From Ornithinibacillus massiliensis (GTDB lineage Bacteria > Bacillota > Bacilli > Bacillales > Amphibacillaceae): DNA of 64,000 nucleotides. The notes beneath the pieces were generated by a model, which worked only from the letters and a program-made list of their open reading frames with translations, did no database searches and was not told the DNA's origin. Both the position numbers and the translations under genes were made by a program. The stretch's first letter is position 1. Every line of letters begins with the position of its first letter. Below are positions 37,446-46,467 of this stretch, piece after piece. Location: contig NZ_JAGXBY010000006.1 of NCBI RefSeq assembly GCF_018310345.1, forward strand, positions 105,223 to 169,222. Reading direction: 5' to 3'.

Positions 37446-38252
37446 CTATTGGATAAATTCATCTAGTATTGTATTGAATTTTTGATGATGCTCCCAGAAC
37501 ATCATATGTCCCCCTAATACTTCTAGTTGTGTTTGTGGTACATGTTTTTTCATGAAGTTTGTTGCAGTATCAGACCAATGCTCGGCAATTACTGTTAAAG
37601 TAGGTAACGATTTGCTAGCAATTGATGCTTCCGCTAGATAGTTGGAGAACATTCCCGATGCAAATAGATTCCCTGCTATGTAGTAAGGTGTTTTCATTGA
37701 TTGCTCGACTAGCCAAGTTAATTCATCCTCCTTAAGCTCCCGCTGAATCATGACCCCAGTAGCATAGGCAATGATAAAATCTCGCTGCCCTTTTGGTGTA
37801 CGTAATGAATTATTATATATAGCTGCAATATCATCCAGTGCTCCTTCTACCCAATCCTCCGTATCGATAGACAATGATTTTGGTGGCATATCGATTAATA
37901 CGAGAGACTTTATTCCTTCTGCCCCATATTGCTTCATATACTCCCATATGGTTAAACAACCAAACGACCACCCGACTAAGGTTACATGATGTAATTGTAG
38001 GTGCTCCAATACTTTCCGTAAATCTGTTCCGTGTGTTACATAATCATTTCCATGTACGGTTATGGTTGATTTTCCATGACTCCTTGGATCCATCACAATA
38101 ACACGATGATAATTGGAAAAGTAGGCTACTTGCTTTTCAAACACTTCTGTAGTGAATGTAAATCCTGGAATAAAAACGATAGGATCTCCTTCACCAACAT
38201 CTTGAACAAAAAGCTCAACACCTGAATCTACCTCAATATACTTACCAGGCAT
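37446..38252 (-). CDS. Alpha/beta hydrolase
   Basis: A 268-residue alpha/beta-hydrolase fold protein. The nucleophile elbow is G-W-S96-F-G, the oxyanion region is IPGFTFTTE near residue 28, and the catalytic His is probably H249 in GGHMMF. No signal peptide. It has the general look of esterases, haloperoxidase-like enzymes and lactonases; the substrate cannot be told. AGGGA precedes the ATG on the minus strand. It is convergent with the small membrane protein gene and divergent from the importer at 38446. Confidence 0.8.
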   Translation of the reverse strand: MPGKYIEVDSGVELFVQDVGEGDPIVFIPGFTFTTEVFEKQVAYFSNYHRVIVMDPRSHGKSTITVHGNDYVTHGTDLRKVLEHLQLHHVTLVGWSFGCLTIWEYMKQYGAEGIKSLVLIDMPPKSLSIDTEDWVEGALDDIAAIYNNSLRTPKGQRDFIIAYATGVMIQRELKEDELTWLVEQSMKTPYYIAGNLFASGMFSNYLAEASIASKSLPTLTVIAEHWSDTATNFMKKHVPQTQLEVLGGHMMFWEHHQKFNTILDEFIQ

Positions 38253-38379
38253 TTAATCCCTCCTTAATTCCTTTTTTAAAACTATATTCCAAAAAGGCTT
38301 TAAAAGAACTACACAGGATAGGTACAAGATTTTTTCTAGCATTTATTTAAAAGTTGTACATATATTTGTAAGAAAAGTA

Positions 38380-38408
38380 GGGCAAATTGTATGCGTTTAC
38401 CATTGCCC
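38380..38408 (+). promoter_or_regulatory. Nested palindrome with a cre-like core before the orphan importer
   Basis: GGGCAA (38380-38385) and TTGCCC (38403-38408) flank TGTATGCGTTTACC, which matches cre at 12 of 14 positions. The arrangement suggests a dedicated operator overlapping catabolite control. No convincing -10/-35 pair could be fixed here. Confidence 0.4.
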
Positions 38409-38445
38409 AAACTTTTTACAAGAATGCATAAAAGGGGGGCAATGT

Positions 38446-39774
38446 ATGAAATTGCGAAGTCGTTCTTGGTTAGTCCTGTTGCAATGTGTTTTGATGGGGG
38501 CGTTTATTGTCGCTTGTTCTGATGATGGCGACACAGGTACGAATACTGGTCAAGGCGGTGAAATTGCTGGTGATTTAGAAATTCAATATTTTGTCGGTGG
38601 GTATGGCGATTCATGGTGGAAGGAAGTAATTTCTGATTTTAAAGATGCCTATCCTGATGTCAATGTTATTGAACATGCTGGTCCAACGATTAATGATGAA
38701 ATGCGCTCCAGATGGGTATCCAATAACCCTCCTGATGTCGTATATATTGATGGTGCTGGATCGAGTGAAACCCAAATGGTAGAAGACGGACAGTTGATGA
38801 ATTTAACCGCATGGCTAGAGGGAATCGAACTAGAAGGTGGAGATAAATTATTGGATAGCTTTATTGTGAAGCCTGCTACCTATGATGGAGAAATTTATTC
38901 CTTACCATTAGTATTTGATACTTGGGGTACGTGGTATGATAAAGCATTATTTGAGGAAAAAGGTTATACAGTTCCAGCTAATTTCGATGAATTTATGGAA
39001 TCAATGAGTGAGATAAAGGCTGGAGAGGGAATTGACCCGTTTGTGACCACAGGGCAACATCCATATTACTTCCTACGTGGGATGCTTTATCCTGCTTTTG
39101 CAGCAGCCGGTGGCGAGCAATTATTAGCGGATGTCATTACTGGAAAAGAAGGCGCATGGTCAAGTGAGCAAGTATTAGCGATTATGAAACGTGTCGAGCA
39201 AATGGCGACAGAAGGGATGTTTGACTCTGGGCTAGGTGCATTGAATCATACCCAGTCACAAATGAACTTCTTACTACATGAAAATGCATTTATCCCAGTT
39301 GGGTTCTGGTTGCCGAATGAGATGAGAAATGATATTCCTGATGGATTCGAATTTGGTTTTATCCCATCCCCAATGAATGCTTCTGGTGAGAAATATGCCA
39401 TTGTACCAGATTTACGTCCATTAGCAATTGCAGAGGAAGCAGCTAATCCAGAAGCTGCAAAAGCGTTTGTTGCGTTTGTGTTTACAAGAGAATATGCGAG
39501 CTCCTTCTCCGAGCATACTGGAGCGATCATGAACTTAAATGGTGTTGATCTAACACAGAATGAGAATGTTCCAGAATACTTAATGGATGCCAATGCAATG
39601 ATTAATGACCCCAATGTAGTAGAAATCTATGAAAAACCACATCCAATGAGTGCTGATTTAGAAACACCTATCGGGAATGCCTTAATATCTCTCATGCTTG
39701 GAAATATGACTGCTGAAGAATTCGTTGCAGAAGCAGAAAAAGCTGCTTCCGAATATCGTGCAGGATTAGAATAA
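38446..39774 (+). CDS. Sugar ABC importer binding lipoprotein (orphan system)
   Basis: A 442-residue family-1 solute-binding protein. The signal ends in FIVAC (C24), with a Gly/Asp/Thr linker. The body (EIQYFVGGYGDSWW near residue 47) resembles oligosaccharide- and polyol-binding proteins. AAGGGGGG precedes the ATG. Only two permease genes follow; no enzyme, regulator or ATPase accompanies them, so the ligand cannot be guessed beyond carbohydrate. Confidence 0.86.
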   Translation: MKLRSRSWLVLLQCVLMGAFIVACSDDGDTGTNTGQGGEIAGDLEIQYFVGGYGDSWWKEVISDFKDAYPDVNVIEHAGPTINDEMRSRWVSNNPPDVVYIDGAGSSETQMVEDGQLMNLTAWLEGIELEGGDKLLDSFIVKPATYDGEIYSLPLVFDTWGTWYDKALFEEKGYTVPANFDEFMESMSEIKAGEGIDPFVTTGQHPYYFLRGMLYPAFAAAGGEQLLADVITGKEGAWSSEQVLAIMKRVEQMATEGMFDSGLGALNHTQSQMNFLLHENAFIPVGFWLPNEMRNDIPDGFEFGFIPSPMNASGEKYAIVPDLRPLAIAEEAANPEAAKAFVAFVFTREYASSFSEHTGAIMNLNGVDLTQNENVPEYLMDANAMINDPNVVEIYEKPHPMSADLETPIGNALISLMLGNMTAEEFVAEAEKAASEYRAGLE

Positions 39775-39780
39775 GTTACG

Positions 39781-39816
39781 ATGGACTGCTTCTCCCTATC
39801 CAGAGGAGCAGTCCAT
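39781..39816 (+). terminator. Stem-loop after the orphan-system binding protein
   Basis: ATGGACTGCTTCTC (39781-39794) pairs with GAGGAGCAGTCCAT (39803-39816), 14 bp with one mismatch-or-wobble position and an 8-base loop. No T-tract follows, so it is more likely a 3'-end stabiliser than a full terminator. Confidence 0.55.
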
Positions 39817-39826
39817 ATGATAGGAA

Positions 39827-40732
39827 ATGAGTGATCGGATGGTACAATCTAAAAAGCAAAAATATTGGTTTTTGGCATTTTGTTTAATTCCTACATTTAT
39901 TCTTTTTGCCGTTTTCACCCTATATCCGTTATTTAGTGGCCTTTATTATTCATTTTTTGATTGGTCTGGGTCGTCTAGTAATAAGGAATTTATTGGTTTC
40001 AGTAACTATGTAAAGCTATTTCATGATGCTGTCATCCCAGATACAATTGTCCATGATTATTTTTTAGTTGTGACGAAGATTATCGGAATCATGGTTCTGG
40101 CCATGTTCTTCGCAGTAGCACTAACACAATTAAAAATTATAGAAGCACCCTTTTACCGAATTGTGTTCTTCTTTCCTAATATCATGTCTGTTGTCGTAAT
40201 CGGGATATTGTGGATGTTTATTTATAATCCTAGTTTAGGTCTTGTTAATTCCGGACTAGAGTTTTTAGGGCTAGAAAAATGGGCAAGACCATGGCTAGGT
40301 GATGAGAAGTGGGCATTACCGAGTTTGGTTTTTCCAGCTGTGTGGGCAGGAATTGGACTTTTCATGCTGATGCTGATGGGTGGTATTGCGAATATCTCGA
40401 AAAGCTATTACGAAGCGGCTAAAATTGATGGAGCTACCGAATGGCAGCAATTTTGGAAAATTACATTGCCACTAGTTTGGCCACAAATCAAAGTTTCGAT
40501 TTTATATATTGTAATAACGACATTAAACGGCTCCTTTATTCTTGTACAAGTTATGACAGGTGGAGGTCCAAATAATGCGACCCATGTGATGGGCTCCTAT
40601 TTGTATCAGCAGGCATTCAAACAATACAACTTTGGATACGGAGCAACGATTGGTGTCATGATACTTGTTTTATCGTTAATCACCGTATTATTATTGCAAT
40701 TTTTGATGCGCAGGGAAAAAGTAGAATATTAG
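39827..40732 (+). CDS. Sugar ABC importer permease (MalF/UgpA-type, orphan system)
   Basis: A 301-residue permease with six helices. The EAA motif is SYYEAAKIDGAT near residue 195; MTGGGPNNATHVMG lies near 244. The start is ATG 39827 (ATAGGAA upstream) or the in-frame ATG 39839. It is 17 bases from the next permease, which has its own AAGGAGGG. Confidence 0.87.
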   Translation: MSDRMVQSKKQKYWFLAFCLIPTFILFAVFTLYPLFSGLYYSFFDWSGSSSNKEFIGFSNYVKLFHDAVIPDTIVHDYFLVVTKIIGIMVLAMFFAVALTQLKIIEAPFYRIVFFFPNIMSVVVIGILWMFIYNPSLGLVNSGLEFLGLEKWARPWLGDEKWALPSLVFPAVWAGIGLFMLMLMGGIANISKSYYEAAKIDGATEWQQFWKITLPLVWPQIKVSILYIVITTLNGSFILVQVMTGGGPNNATHVMGSYLYQQAFKQYNFGYGATIGVMILVLSLITVLLLQFLMRREKVEY

Positions 40733-40749
40733 TTAAGGAGGGATGAGCA

Positions 40750-41592
40750 ATGAAGCGAAGTGTAGGGCAACTATTAGGTAGGGCAGGTATTAGAATTCCA
40801 CTTATACTATGGACTATTGCTGTTTTGTATCCGATATTTTGGATGTTTTTAGGATCGTTTAAATCCAATGCAGAAATCTATCGTAACCCATGGGGATGGC
40901 CAGATACGTTAAACTTTAGTAACTATGTGCAAGCATGGACAAATTACAATATTGATGTGAGTGTATGGAATAGTTTACTGGTTACCGTAATAGGAGCAGC
41001 TCTTACTTTGATATTAGCAATTCCTACAGCCTATGCAATAGAACGAATTAATTTTCGTGGGAGTAGGGTTTTATTTACCTTGTATATTTCAGCCATGATG
41101 ATTCCAATGGTGTTAGGCTGGATTCCGCTATTCTTCCTGTTAGCCCAATTAAATCTATTGGATAATATATTTGGCCTGGCGATCGTGTATGCTGTGAGCC
41201 AATTACCATTTAGCATTTTTGTCCTCACGAGCTTTATGAGTACCATCCCAAAATCATTAGAAGAGTCTGCCGCGATAGACGGACTTTCTCCTTATGGCAT
41301 CCTATTTAAAATCGTTACACCACTTACGATGTCAGGCATTATTACCGTTACCATTATGAACTGTATCCAGTTTTGGAATGAATACTTCATGGCGCTAATC
41401 TTCTTACAGACTAATACTAATTACACGCTAGCCCTAGCAATCGACTACATAAGCAATGAAGCCCAGTACACCAACGCATGGGGAACCCTATTTGCCAGTC
41501 TAGTAATAGCAATAGTTCCAGTAATTGTACTCTATTCTATCTTCCAGAGAAGGATTGCTAAGGGAATGACAGAAGGGGCGATAAAGGGGTAG
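40750..41592 (+). CDS. Sugar ABC importer permease (MalG-type, orphan system)
   Basis: A 280-residue permease. Helices start at about residue 14; the EAA motif is SLEESAAIDGLS near residue 170; the C-terminal GMTEGAIKG is typical. It closes a three-gene importer that lacks an ATPase. The 42-bp repeat array starts about 50 bases downstream, and I see no clear terminator before it. Confidence 0.87.
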   Translation: MKRSVGQLLGRAGIRIPLILWTIAVLYPIFWMFLGSFKSNAEIYRNPWGWPDTLNFSNYVQAWTNYNIDVSVWNSLLVTVIGAALTLILAIPTAYAIERINFRGSRVLFTLYISAMMIPMVLGWIPLFFLLAQLNLLDNIFGLAIVYAVSQLPFSIFVLTSFMSTIPKSLEESAAIDGLSPYGILFKIVTPLTMSGIITVTIMNCIQFWNEYFMALIFLQTNTNYTLALAIDYISNEAQYTNAWGTLFASLVIAIVPVIVLYSIFQRRIAKGMTEGAIKG

Positions 41593-41639
41593 GTAGTGAG
41601 TACATCTCAACTTAGATTGGGGGTATTGTAGCGTGAATG

Positions 41640-41840
41640 GGACGCAGCTATATTCCGAAAGGTCGCATCCCCCCGCGTCCCGGTCCTATCTATTTCTCGA
41701 AAGGTCGCATCATCGCGTGCTCCAGTCCTATCTAAATTCCGAAAGGTCGCATCTTCCCGCGTCCCGGTCCTATCTCCTTCTCAAAAGGTTACATCAAATC
41801 GCACCCCGAGCCCATCCCCCTCCCCAAAAGGCAACTTCCC
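41640..41840. repeat. 42-bp direct-repeat array (minisatellite)
   Basis: CCGAAAGGTCGCATC-type blocks recur at 41655, 41697, 41739 and 41781 with exact 42-bp spacing, plus a decayed fifth near 41824. Between them is a CCGCGTCCCGGTCCTATCT-type block. The array is GC-rich in an AT-rich genome. Because 42 is 14 codons, a frame stays open from GTG 41633 to 41854 with a 14-residue repeat (SERSHPPASRSYL); I treat it as incidental. Confidence 0.8.
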
Positions 41841-41859
41841 TCCCTCATGAATAAATTAA

Positions 41860-42328
41860 TACAACCTCCAAAAAGAAAAATATAATTAATTACAGCAAAA
41901 CTATTGAATTACCTAGTAAAAACTGCTATATTTTTTTTAGCATAAATCGACTTTTGAAAGATTATTGTAAAAAGTGATATGCACTACCTATGTTACATAC
42001 ATTAATGGGGAAGGACAGAACGCTTACTTTTATAGGAAGAAATGTTGTCGATTAATTAAGTAATTTTATATAGGTTTACCGAAACAGTACGCACCCAACG
42101 GGGAAGGAAAAAGTCTAATTGTAGACACCTTTACCTGGTAGAGAAGGGTGTATTTTTAATGCCAAAAATTATGACTGATTGTCAGTCTTCCCCCAAATAC
42201 CATGCTTAAAAGTGAAGAAGCGTAGTGTTTCGTATACTTATAAGCTGGAGGGAAAAAGTAAATAGTATGGCAGAGTCTCGTGGCATTATGGGGGACTGTC
42301 CCCCCTCAGTTAGAAAAAGGAGGGATGC
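41860..42328 (+). other. Long gene-free region before potA with several hairpins
   Basis: About 470 bases without a credible ORF. Visible structures: GTCTA/TAGAC; ACACCTTT with AAGGGTGT followed by ATTTTT (42126-42157, terminator-like); and GGGGGA-CTG-TCCCCC (about 42291-42305) just before the potA ribosome site. I recognise no known riboswitch. A long structured leader for the polyamine operon is possible but unproven. Confidence 0.4.
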
Positions 42329-43405
42329 ATGTTGGGTGTTCAAATGGTGCAATTGGAAAATGTAACAAAAGAATTTGATGATACTAATGTGGTAGATAAT
42401 CTAAATCTAGACATTAGAGCTGGGGAATTTCTAACATTGCTAGGGCCATCTGGGTGTGGTAAGACGACTACACTTCGAATGATTGCTGGCTTTGAAAAGC
42501 CAACTACAGGTAAGATTCTATTAAATGGTAAGCAAGTAGATGAAATGGAGCCCTATAAACGGGAAGTTAATACCGTGTTTCAAAGCTATTCCCTTTTCCC
42601 ACATATGAGTGTGTTTGATAATGTAGCATTTGGTTTGAAGATGAAAAAGGTTGGTAAGGAAGAGATTAAAGAGCGTGTCACTAAAGCGCTTAAGCTTGTC
42701 CAACTGGAAGAATACGGAAATCGTAAGCCGAAACAATTAAGTGGTGGACAACAACAACGGATTGCAATTGCACGGGCAATTGTGAATAATCCAAAGGTAC
42801 TTTTATTAGATGAACCGCTTGGAGCACTAGATTTAAAGCTACGAAAACAAATGCAGCTAGAATTAAAGCATCTCCAACAAACATTAAACATTACGTTTAT
42901 TTATGTAACCCACGATCAAGAGGAAGCATTAACCATGTCTGACCGAATCGTGGTTATGAATAAAGGGAAAATCGAGCAGATTGGTCTGCCATATGAAATA
43001 TACGAAAGACCACAAACACGTTTTGTGGCAGATTTTATTGGTCAAACTAATATTATCGAAGGTACTGTTCGTGGAATTAATGGTGAAATGGCGGAGATGG
43101 AGTACGCCAATAAACCGATTACAATTCCGAATACCGCTCATGTGACGAAGGATGAGGAAGTCATTATTTCTGTACGTCCTGAAAAATTAAAAATTAGCAG
43201 TACACCGATTGAAGGATTGAATAATGTAAAAGGTACCTTCAAGGAAAAAATCTATGTTGGCTCAGTGACGAAAATCGTAGTAACCATGCCAAACGGTGAG
43301 GATCTGACGGTTAATGAATCCCATGATAATATTGATGAATTAACCAATACTAATGATATCTATGTCAGCTGGAGCCCTAATAATTCGGTTGTTTTAAAAA
43401 AATAA
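42329..43405 (+). CDS. potA: Spermidine/putrescine ABC importer, ATPase
   Basis: A 358-residue ABC ATPase. Walker A GPSGCGKTT (near residue 37), Q-loop FQSYSLFPHM, signature LSGGQQQR (near 138), Walker B VLLLDEPLGALD (near 156) and the H-loop in THDQEE are intact. A C-terminal TOBE-like domain (about 240-355) is as in PotA. AAGGAGGG precedes ATG 42329. It is the only ABC ATPase in the window. It is dedicated to polyamine uptake by context, and sharing with the sugar importers is unlikely though not excluded. Confidence 0.93.
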   Translation: MLGVQMVQLENVTKEFDDTNVVDNLNLDIRAGEFLTLLGPSGCGKTTTLRMIAGFEKPTTGKILLNGKQVDEMEPYKREVNTVFQSYSLFPHMSVFDNVAFGLKMKKVGKEEIKERVTKALKLVQLEEYGNRKPKQLSGGQQQRIAIARAIVNNPKVLLLDEPLGALDLKLRKQMQLELKHLQQTLNITFIYVTHDQEEALTMSDRIVVMNKGKIEQIGLPYEIYERPQTRFVADFIGQTNIIEGTVRGINGEMAEMEYANKPITIPNTAHVTKDEEVIISVRPEKLKISSTPIEGLNNVKGTFKEKIYVGSVTKIVVTMPNGEDLTVNESHDNIDELTNTNDIYVSWSPNNSVVLKK

Positions 43406-43441
43406 CATAAATTAAAATGAAGAGATTGGAGATGGGAAAGA

Positions 43442-44512
43442 TTGAAAAAGTCTTTTGTATTTGCACTATTTAGTTTGTTGATTGTATTATTTCTAGCAGC
43501 TTGTGGATCTAATGGTGATTCGGATAATGCAGGTGGAGAGCAGGAATTAAGTGATGAACTAATCGTATTTAACTGGAGTGAATACATTCCCCAAGAAGTT
43601 ATTGATGGTTTTGAAGAAGAGTATGGTGTAGATGTTGTATATTCTACCTACAATTCAAACCATGAAATGCTGACAAAAGTACAAAGCGGTACGGTTGCTT
43701 ATGACCTAGTATTTCCTTCCGATTATTATGTGAAGCAAATGGTAGATAATGACTTATTGCTAGAAATAAATTTCGATAACATACCAAATTATGAGAATAT
43801 CGCAAATGCATGGCGAAACATGCCGTTTGATGCTGAAAATAAATTCTCCGTTCCATTTATGTATGGATATGACGGAATTATATATAACAAGAAATACATT
43901 AAAGAAGCCCCTACTAGCTGGGAAGATTTATGGAACCCTGAATATGCAGGGAAATTAGTACTACTAGAAGAATCCAAAGAAGTTTCCAACATGGTACAAC
44001 AATTATTAGGTAATGACATGAATGATCCAACAGAAGCACAATTAGAGGAAGGCTTCGAAAGAGTAAAAGAAATTATGCCAAATGTATTAGCATTTGATGC
44101 TGCACCATCCAGCCGTTTTGTTAGAGAAGAAGCATGGATTGGTCATGGTTATTCCGGATCAGCTGCTACGGCATGGTTAAAAAATGAAGACATTGACTTT
44201 GTTCTGCCGGAAGAAGGCGGCGTTGTTTGGTTAGATGCAATGGTAATTCCAAAAACATCAAAAAATAAATATACTGCTGAGGTATTTATTGACTACCTAC
44301 TACGTCCAGAGGTAAGTGTTAAACTATCTGAATTTATTCCTTATGGAAATCCAAATGAGGCGGCTGTTGAGATATTACCAGATGAAATTAAAAATAGCCC
44401 TGGCTTAAACTTCCCTGACGAAGTAATTGAGCGTACGGAGTGGAATTTACCACTAGATTCAGATCGGACGCAATATATGAATCGATTGTTCCAAGAAGCA
44501 AAGGTTGAATAA
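43442..44512 (+). CDS. potD: Spermidine/putrescine-binding lipoprotein
   Basis: A 356-residue PotD-like protein. The lipoprotein signal ends FLAAC (C21). Family features are FNWSEYIPQEVIDGFEEEYG (near residue 44), the middle SWEDLWNPEYAGK, and GYSGSAATAW with its acidic surroundings. It binds polyamines outside the membrane and delivers them to PotBC. The start is TTG 43442 behind GGAGATGGGAAAG. It lies second in the operon, whereas potD is usually last. Confidence 0.92.
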   Translation: MKKSFVFALFSLLIVLFLAACGSNGDSDNAGGEQELSDELIVFNWSEYIPQEVIDGFEEEYGVDVVYSTYNSNHEMLTKVQSGTVAYDLVFPSDYYVKQMVDNDLLLEINFDNIPNYENIANAWRNMPFDAENKFSVPFMYGYDGIIYNKKYIKEAPTSWEDLWNPEYAGKLVLLEESKEVSNMVQQLLGNDMNDPTEAQLEEGFERVKEIMPNVLAFDAAPSSRFVREEAWIGHGYSGSAATAWLKNEDIDFVLPEEGGVVWLDAMVIPKTSKNKYTAEVFIDYLLRPEVSVKLSEFIPYGNPNEAAVEILPDEIKNSPGLNFPDEVIERTEWNLPLDSDRTQYMNRLFQEAKVE

Positions 44513-44524
44513 TGAAGTAAATAA

Positions 44525-44593
44525 AGAGGCTGTCAAAAGGCTCGGGGTCCCTCATAACATGATGAGGGACTATCCCCTTATAGACAACCTCTT
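44525..44593 (+). terminator. Large stem-loop between potD and potC
   Basis: Outer arms AAGAGGCTGTC and GACAACCTCTT pair with one mismatch or wobble and enclose a perfect GTCCCTCAT/ATGAGGGAC hairpin. It follows the potD stop by 12 bases. It resembles both an attenuator and a common Bacillaceae intergenic repeat. Confidence 0.55.
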
Positions 44594-44670
44594 CTCCTAT
44601 GTCTAGTTTTTAGGCGCCAGAAACATACACATTTATAGTGTTTTATCTCTTTGGAAGGTAGGTGGAACAT

Positions 44671-45462
44671 GTGAGACCAAGAACGAAGAAACTATTATTT
44701 TCGTTTTCCCTACTCGTCTTTTTATTCTTTTATATTCCAATTATGTTCGTTATTATCTATTCATTTAATGATTCTAAATTAGGAACAGTTTGGACAGGAT
44801 TTACGTTAGATTGGTATAGCTCTATCTTTCAAAATCATCAACTGATTAATGCAACGATGAATAGTCTATATCTAGCAGTAATTTCAACTGTTATTGCAAC
44901 CATTTTAGGGACGCTAGCAGCATTAGCGCTATATCGTTATACATTTATCGGGAAAAAGGCTGTTGAGTTTCTATTCTATATTCCAGTCGTCATTCCGGAT
45001 ATTGTCGTTGCGGTAGCTTTACTTGCCATTTATGGGATTCTAAATGTCTCGTTAGGATTAAATACAGCGATACCAGGACATGTGGCTATAACAATTTCGT
45101 ATGTTATGCTTGTTGTACTAGCAAGACTTTCTTCCTTTGATAGTTCATTAGAGGAAGCGGCAAAAGACCTAGGGGCTAATGAGTGGCAAACCTTTTGGAA
45201 GGTTACCTTTCCATTAATCTTTCCGGGTATATTAGCTGGCGGATTGCTAGCTTTTACGATTTCGTTGGATGAATTTGTTATTTCGTTCTTTACACTAGGA
45301 CCAGGTGATAATACATTACCAGTACTCGTCTATTCGATGGTTCGATTAGGTGTATCACCTGAAGTAAACGTACTTTCTACGATAATTATCGTAATCATGT
45401 TTATCGTGGTCACCATTGTTGGGCTAAATATGCGAAAGAAAGGGGATATGAGAAATGATTAG
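44671..45462 (+). CDS. potC: Spermidine/putrescine ABC importer permease PotC
   Basis: About 263 residues, six helices, PotC-like (IIYSFNDSKLGTVWTGFTLDWY near residue 28; E. coli PotC is similar in length). The EAA motif is SLEEAAKDLGAN. GTG 44662 is also in frame, but GGAAGG/GGTGG are better spaced for GTG 44671. It overlaps potB by 8 bases. The order potC then potB is the reverse of the usual potABCD. Confidence 0.88.
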   Translation: MRPRTKKLLFSFSLLVFLFFYIPIMFVIIYSFNDSKLGTVWTGFTLDWYSSIFQNHQLINATMNSLYLAVISTVIATILGTLAALALYRYTFIGKKAVEFLFYIPVVIPDIVVAVALLAIYGILNVSLGLNTAIPGHVAITISYVMLVVLARLSSFDSSLEEAAKDLGANEWQTFWKVTFPLIFPGILAGGLLAFTISLDEFVISFFTLGPGDNTLPVLVYSMVRLGVSPEVNVLSTIIIVIMFIVVTIVGLNMRKKGDMRND

Positions 45463-46306
45463 AAATTTTAAAAAGGCTTATTTATTGTTATCCCCTAGCT
45501 TATTTTGGCTAACCTTATTCTTAGTTATCCCAGTCATATTTATTGCAGTGATCAGCTTCACTACAAATGGTGATTTTGGTGGAATTATTTATGAATTTAG
45601 CTTAAAAGCCTATTCTTCTGCTTTTAGCTCGCTTTATGCAAAAGTGATTTGGCAATCGGTATGGTGGGCACTGATAGCAACGATCGTTTGTTTATTCATT
45701 GCTTACCCATTTGCCTATTTTATAGCTAATGCTGGTAAGTGGAAAAATTTATTGCTACTGCTTGTCATGGTACCGTTTTGGACCAATTTATTGATTCGTT
45801 TGTATGCATGGATTATTTTAATGAATAATCAAGGTGTCATTAATAATGTATTAATAGATTTAGGCTTTATTAAGGAGCCGCTTGCACTAATGTATTCACC
45901 AGGTGGCGTCATTCTTGGATTAGTTTACGGATTCCTTCCATTTATGATCTTACCGATATACTCCTCCATCGAGCAGTTAGATAAAACATACTTGGAGGCA
46001 TCGGAGGATTTAGGGGCAGGACCGGTAAAAACTTTCCTAAATGTTACATTACCATTAACATTCCCTGGTATTTTGGCTGGCTTTATTATCACATTTGTAC
46101 CAGCAATTAGTGTATTTGTTGTTACCGACTTATTTACTGGTGGTAAGCTATTAATGGTTGGGAATGTCATTCGTGATGCATTCTTAGTTGAAATGAATTG
46201 GCAGCTTGGTGCAGCACTTTCTTTATTACTGATGATTTTAGTGCTGTTATCCTTGTTGATATTTATGCGATTTACCAATCGGAAGGATCGGAAGTTTTTA
46301 GTATAA
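45455..46306 (+). CDS. potB: Spermidine/putrescine ABC importer permease PotB
   Basis: A 283-residue PotB-like permease with six helices. Conserved features are LLVMVPFWTNLLIRLYAW (near residue 107) and the EAA region YLEASEDLGAG (near 180). AAAGGGGATATG precedes ATG 45455 inside potC. It pairs with PotC, PotA and PotD, and a clear terminator follows it. Confidence 0.9.
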   Translation: MIRNFKKAYLLLSPSLFWLTLFLVIPVIFIAVISFTTNGDFGGIIYEFSLKAYSSAFSSLYAKVIWQSVWWALIATIVCLFIAYPFAYFIANAGKWKNLLLLLVMVPFWTNLLIRLYAWIILMNNQGVINNVLIDLGFIKEPLALMYSPGGVILGLVYGFLPFMILPIYSSIEQLDKTYLEASEDLGAGPVKTFLNVTLPLTFPGILAGFIITFVPAISVFVVTDLFTGGKLLMVGNVIRDAFLVEMNWQLGAALSLLLMILVLLSLLIFMRFTNRKDRKFLV

Positions 46307-46318
46307 GATAGTGATAGC

Positions 46319-46347
46319 AAAAAGTGTGCTTCGGCACGCTTTTTTTA
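46319..46347 (+). terminator. Terminator of the pot operon
   Basis: AAAAAGTGTGC-TTCG-GCACGCTTTTTTT: a tight stem with a UUCG tetraloop and a T-tract, right after the potB stop. Confidence 0.92.
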
Positions 46348-46467
46348 ATTAGTTTTGTTAGGACTTTTGGATTAATTGTTTGTAATGAGATAGGTGTAAT
46401 GTACTATTCGGTTGAAAAATGTCGAATTATGGAAAGTCTTCTAGTATAATAGGACCAACTATAGAGG

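Noticed and set aside
41633..41854. 73-codon open frame with a 14-residue repeat
   Set aside because: It exists only because the 42-bp repeat is divisible by three; weak start context, decaying repeats, no recognisable fold.
41860..42328. Possible known riboswitch before potA
   Set aside because: Checked for GEMM, T-box, SAM, lysine and purine core motifs by eye and saw none; kept only as an unassigned leader.
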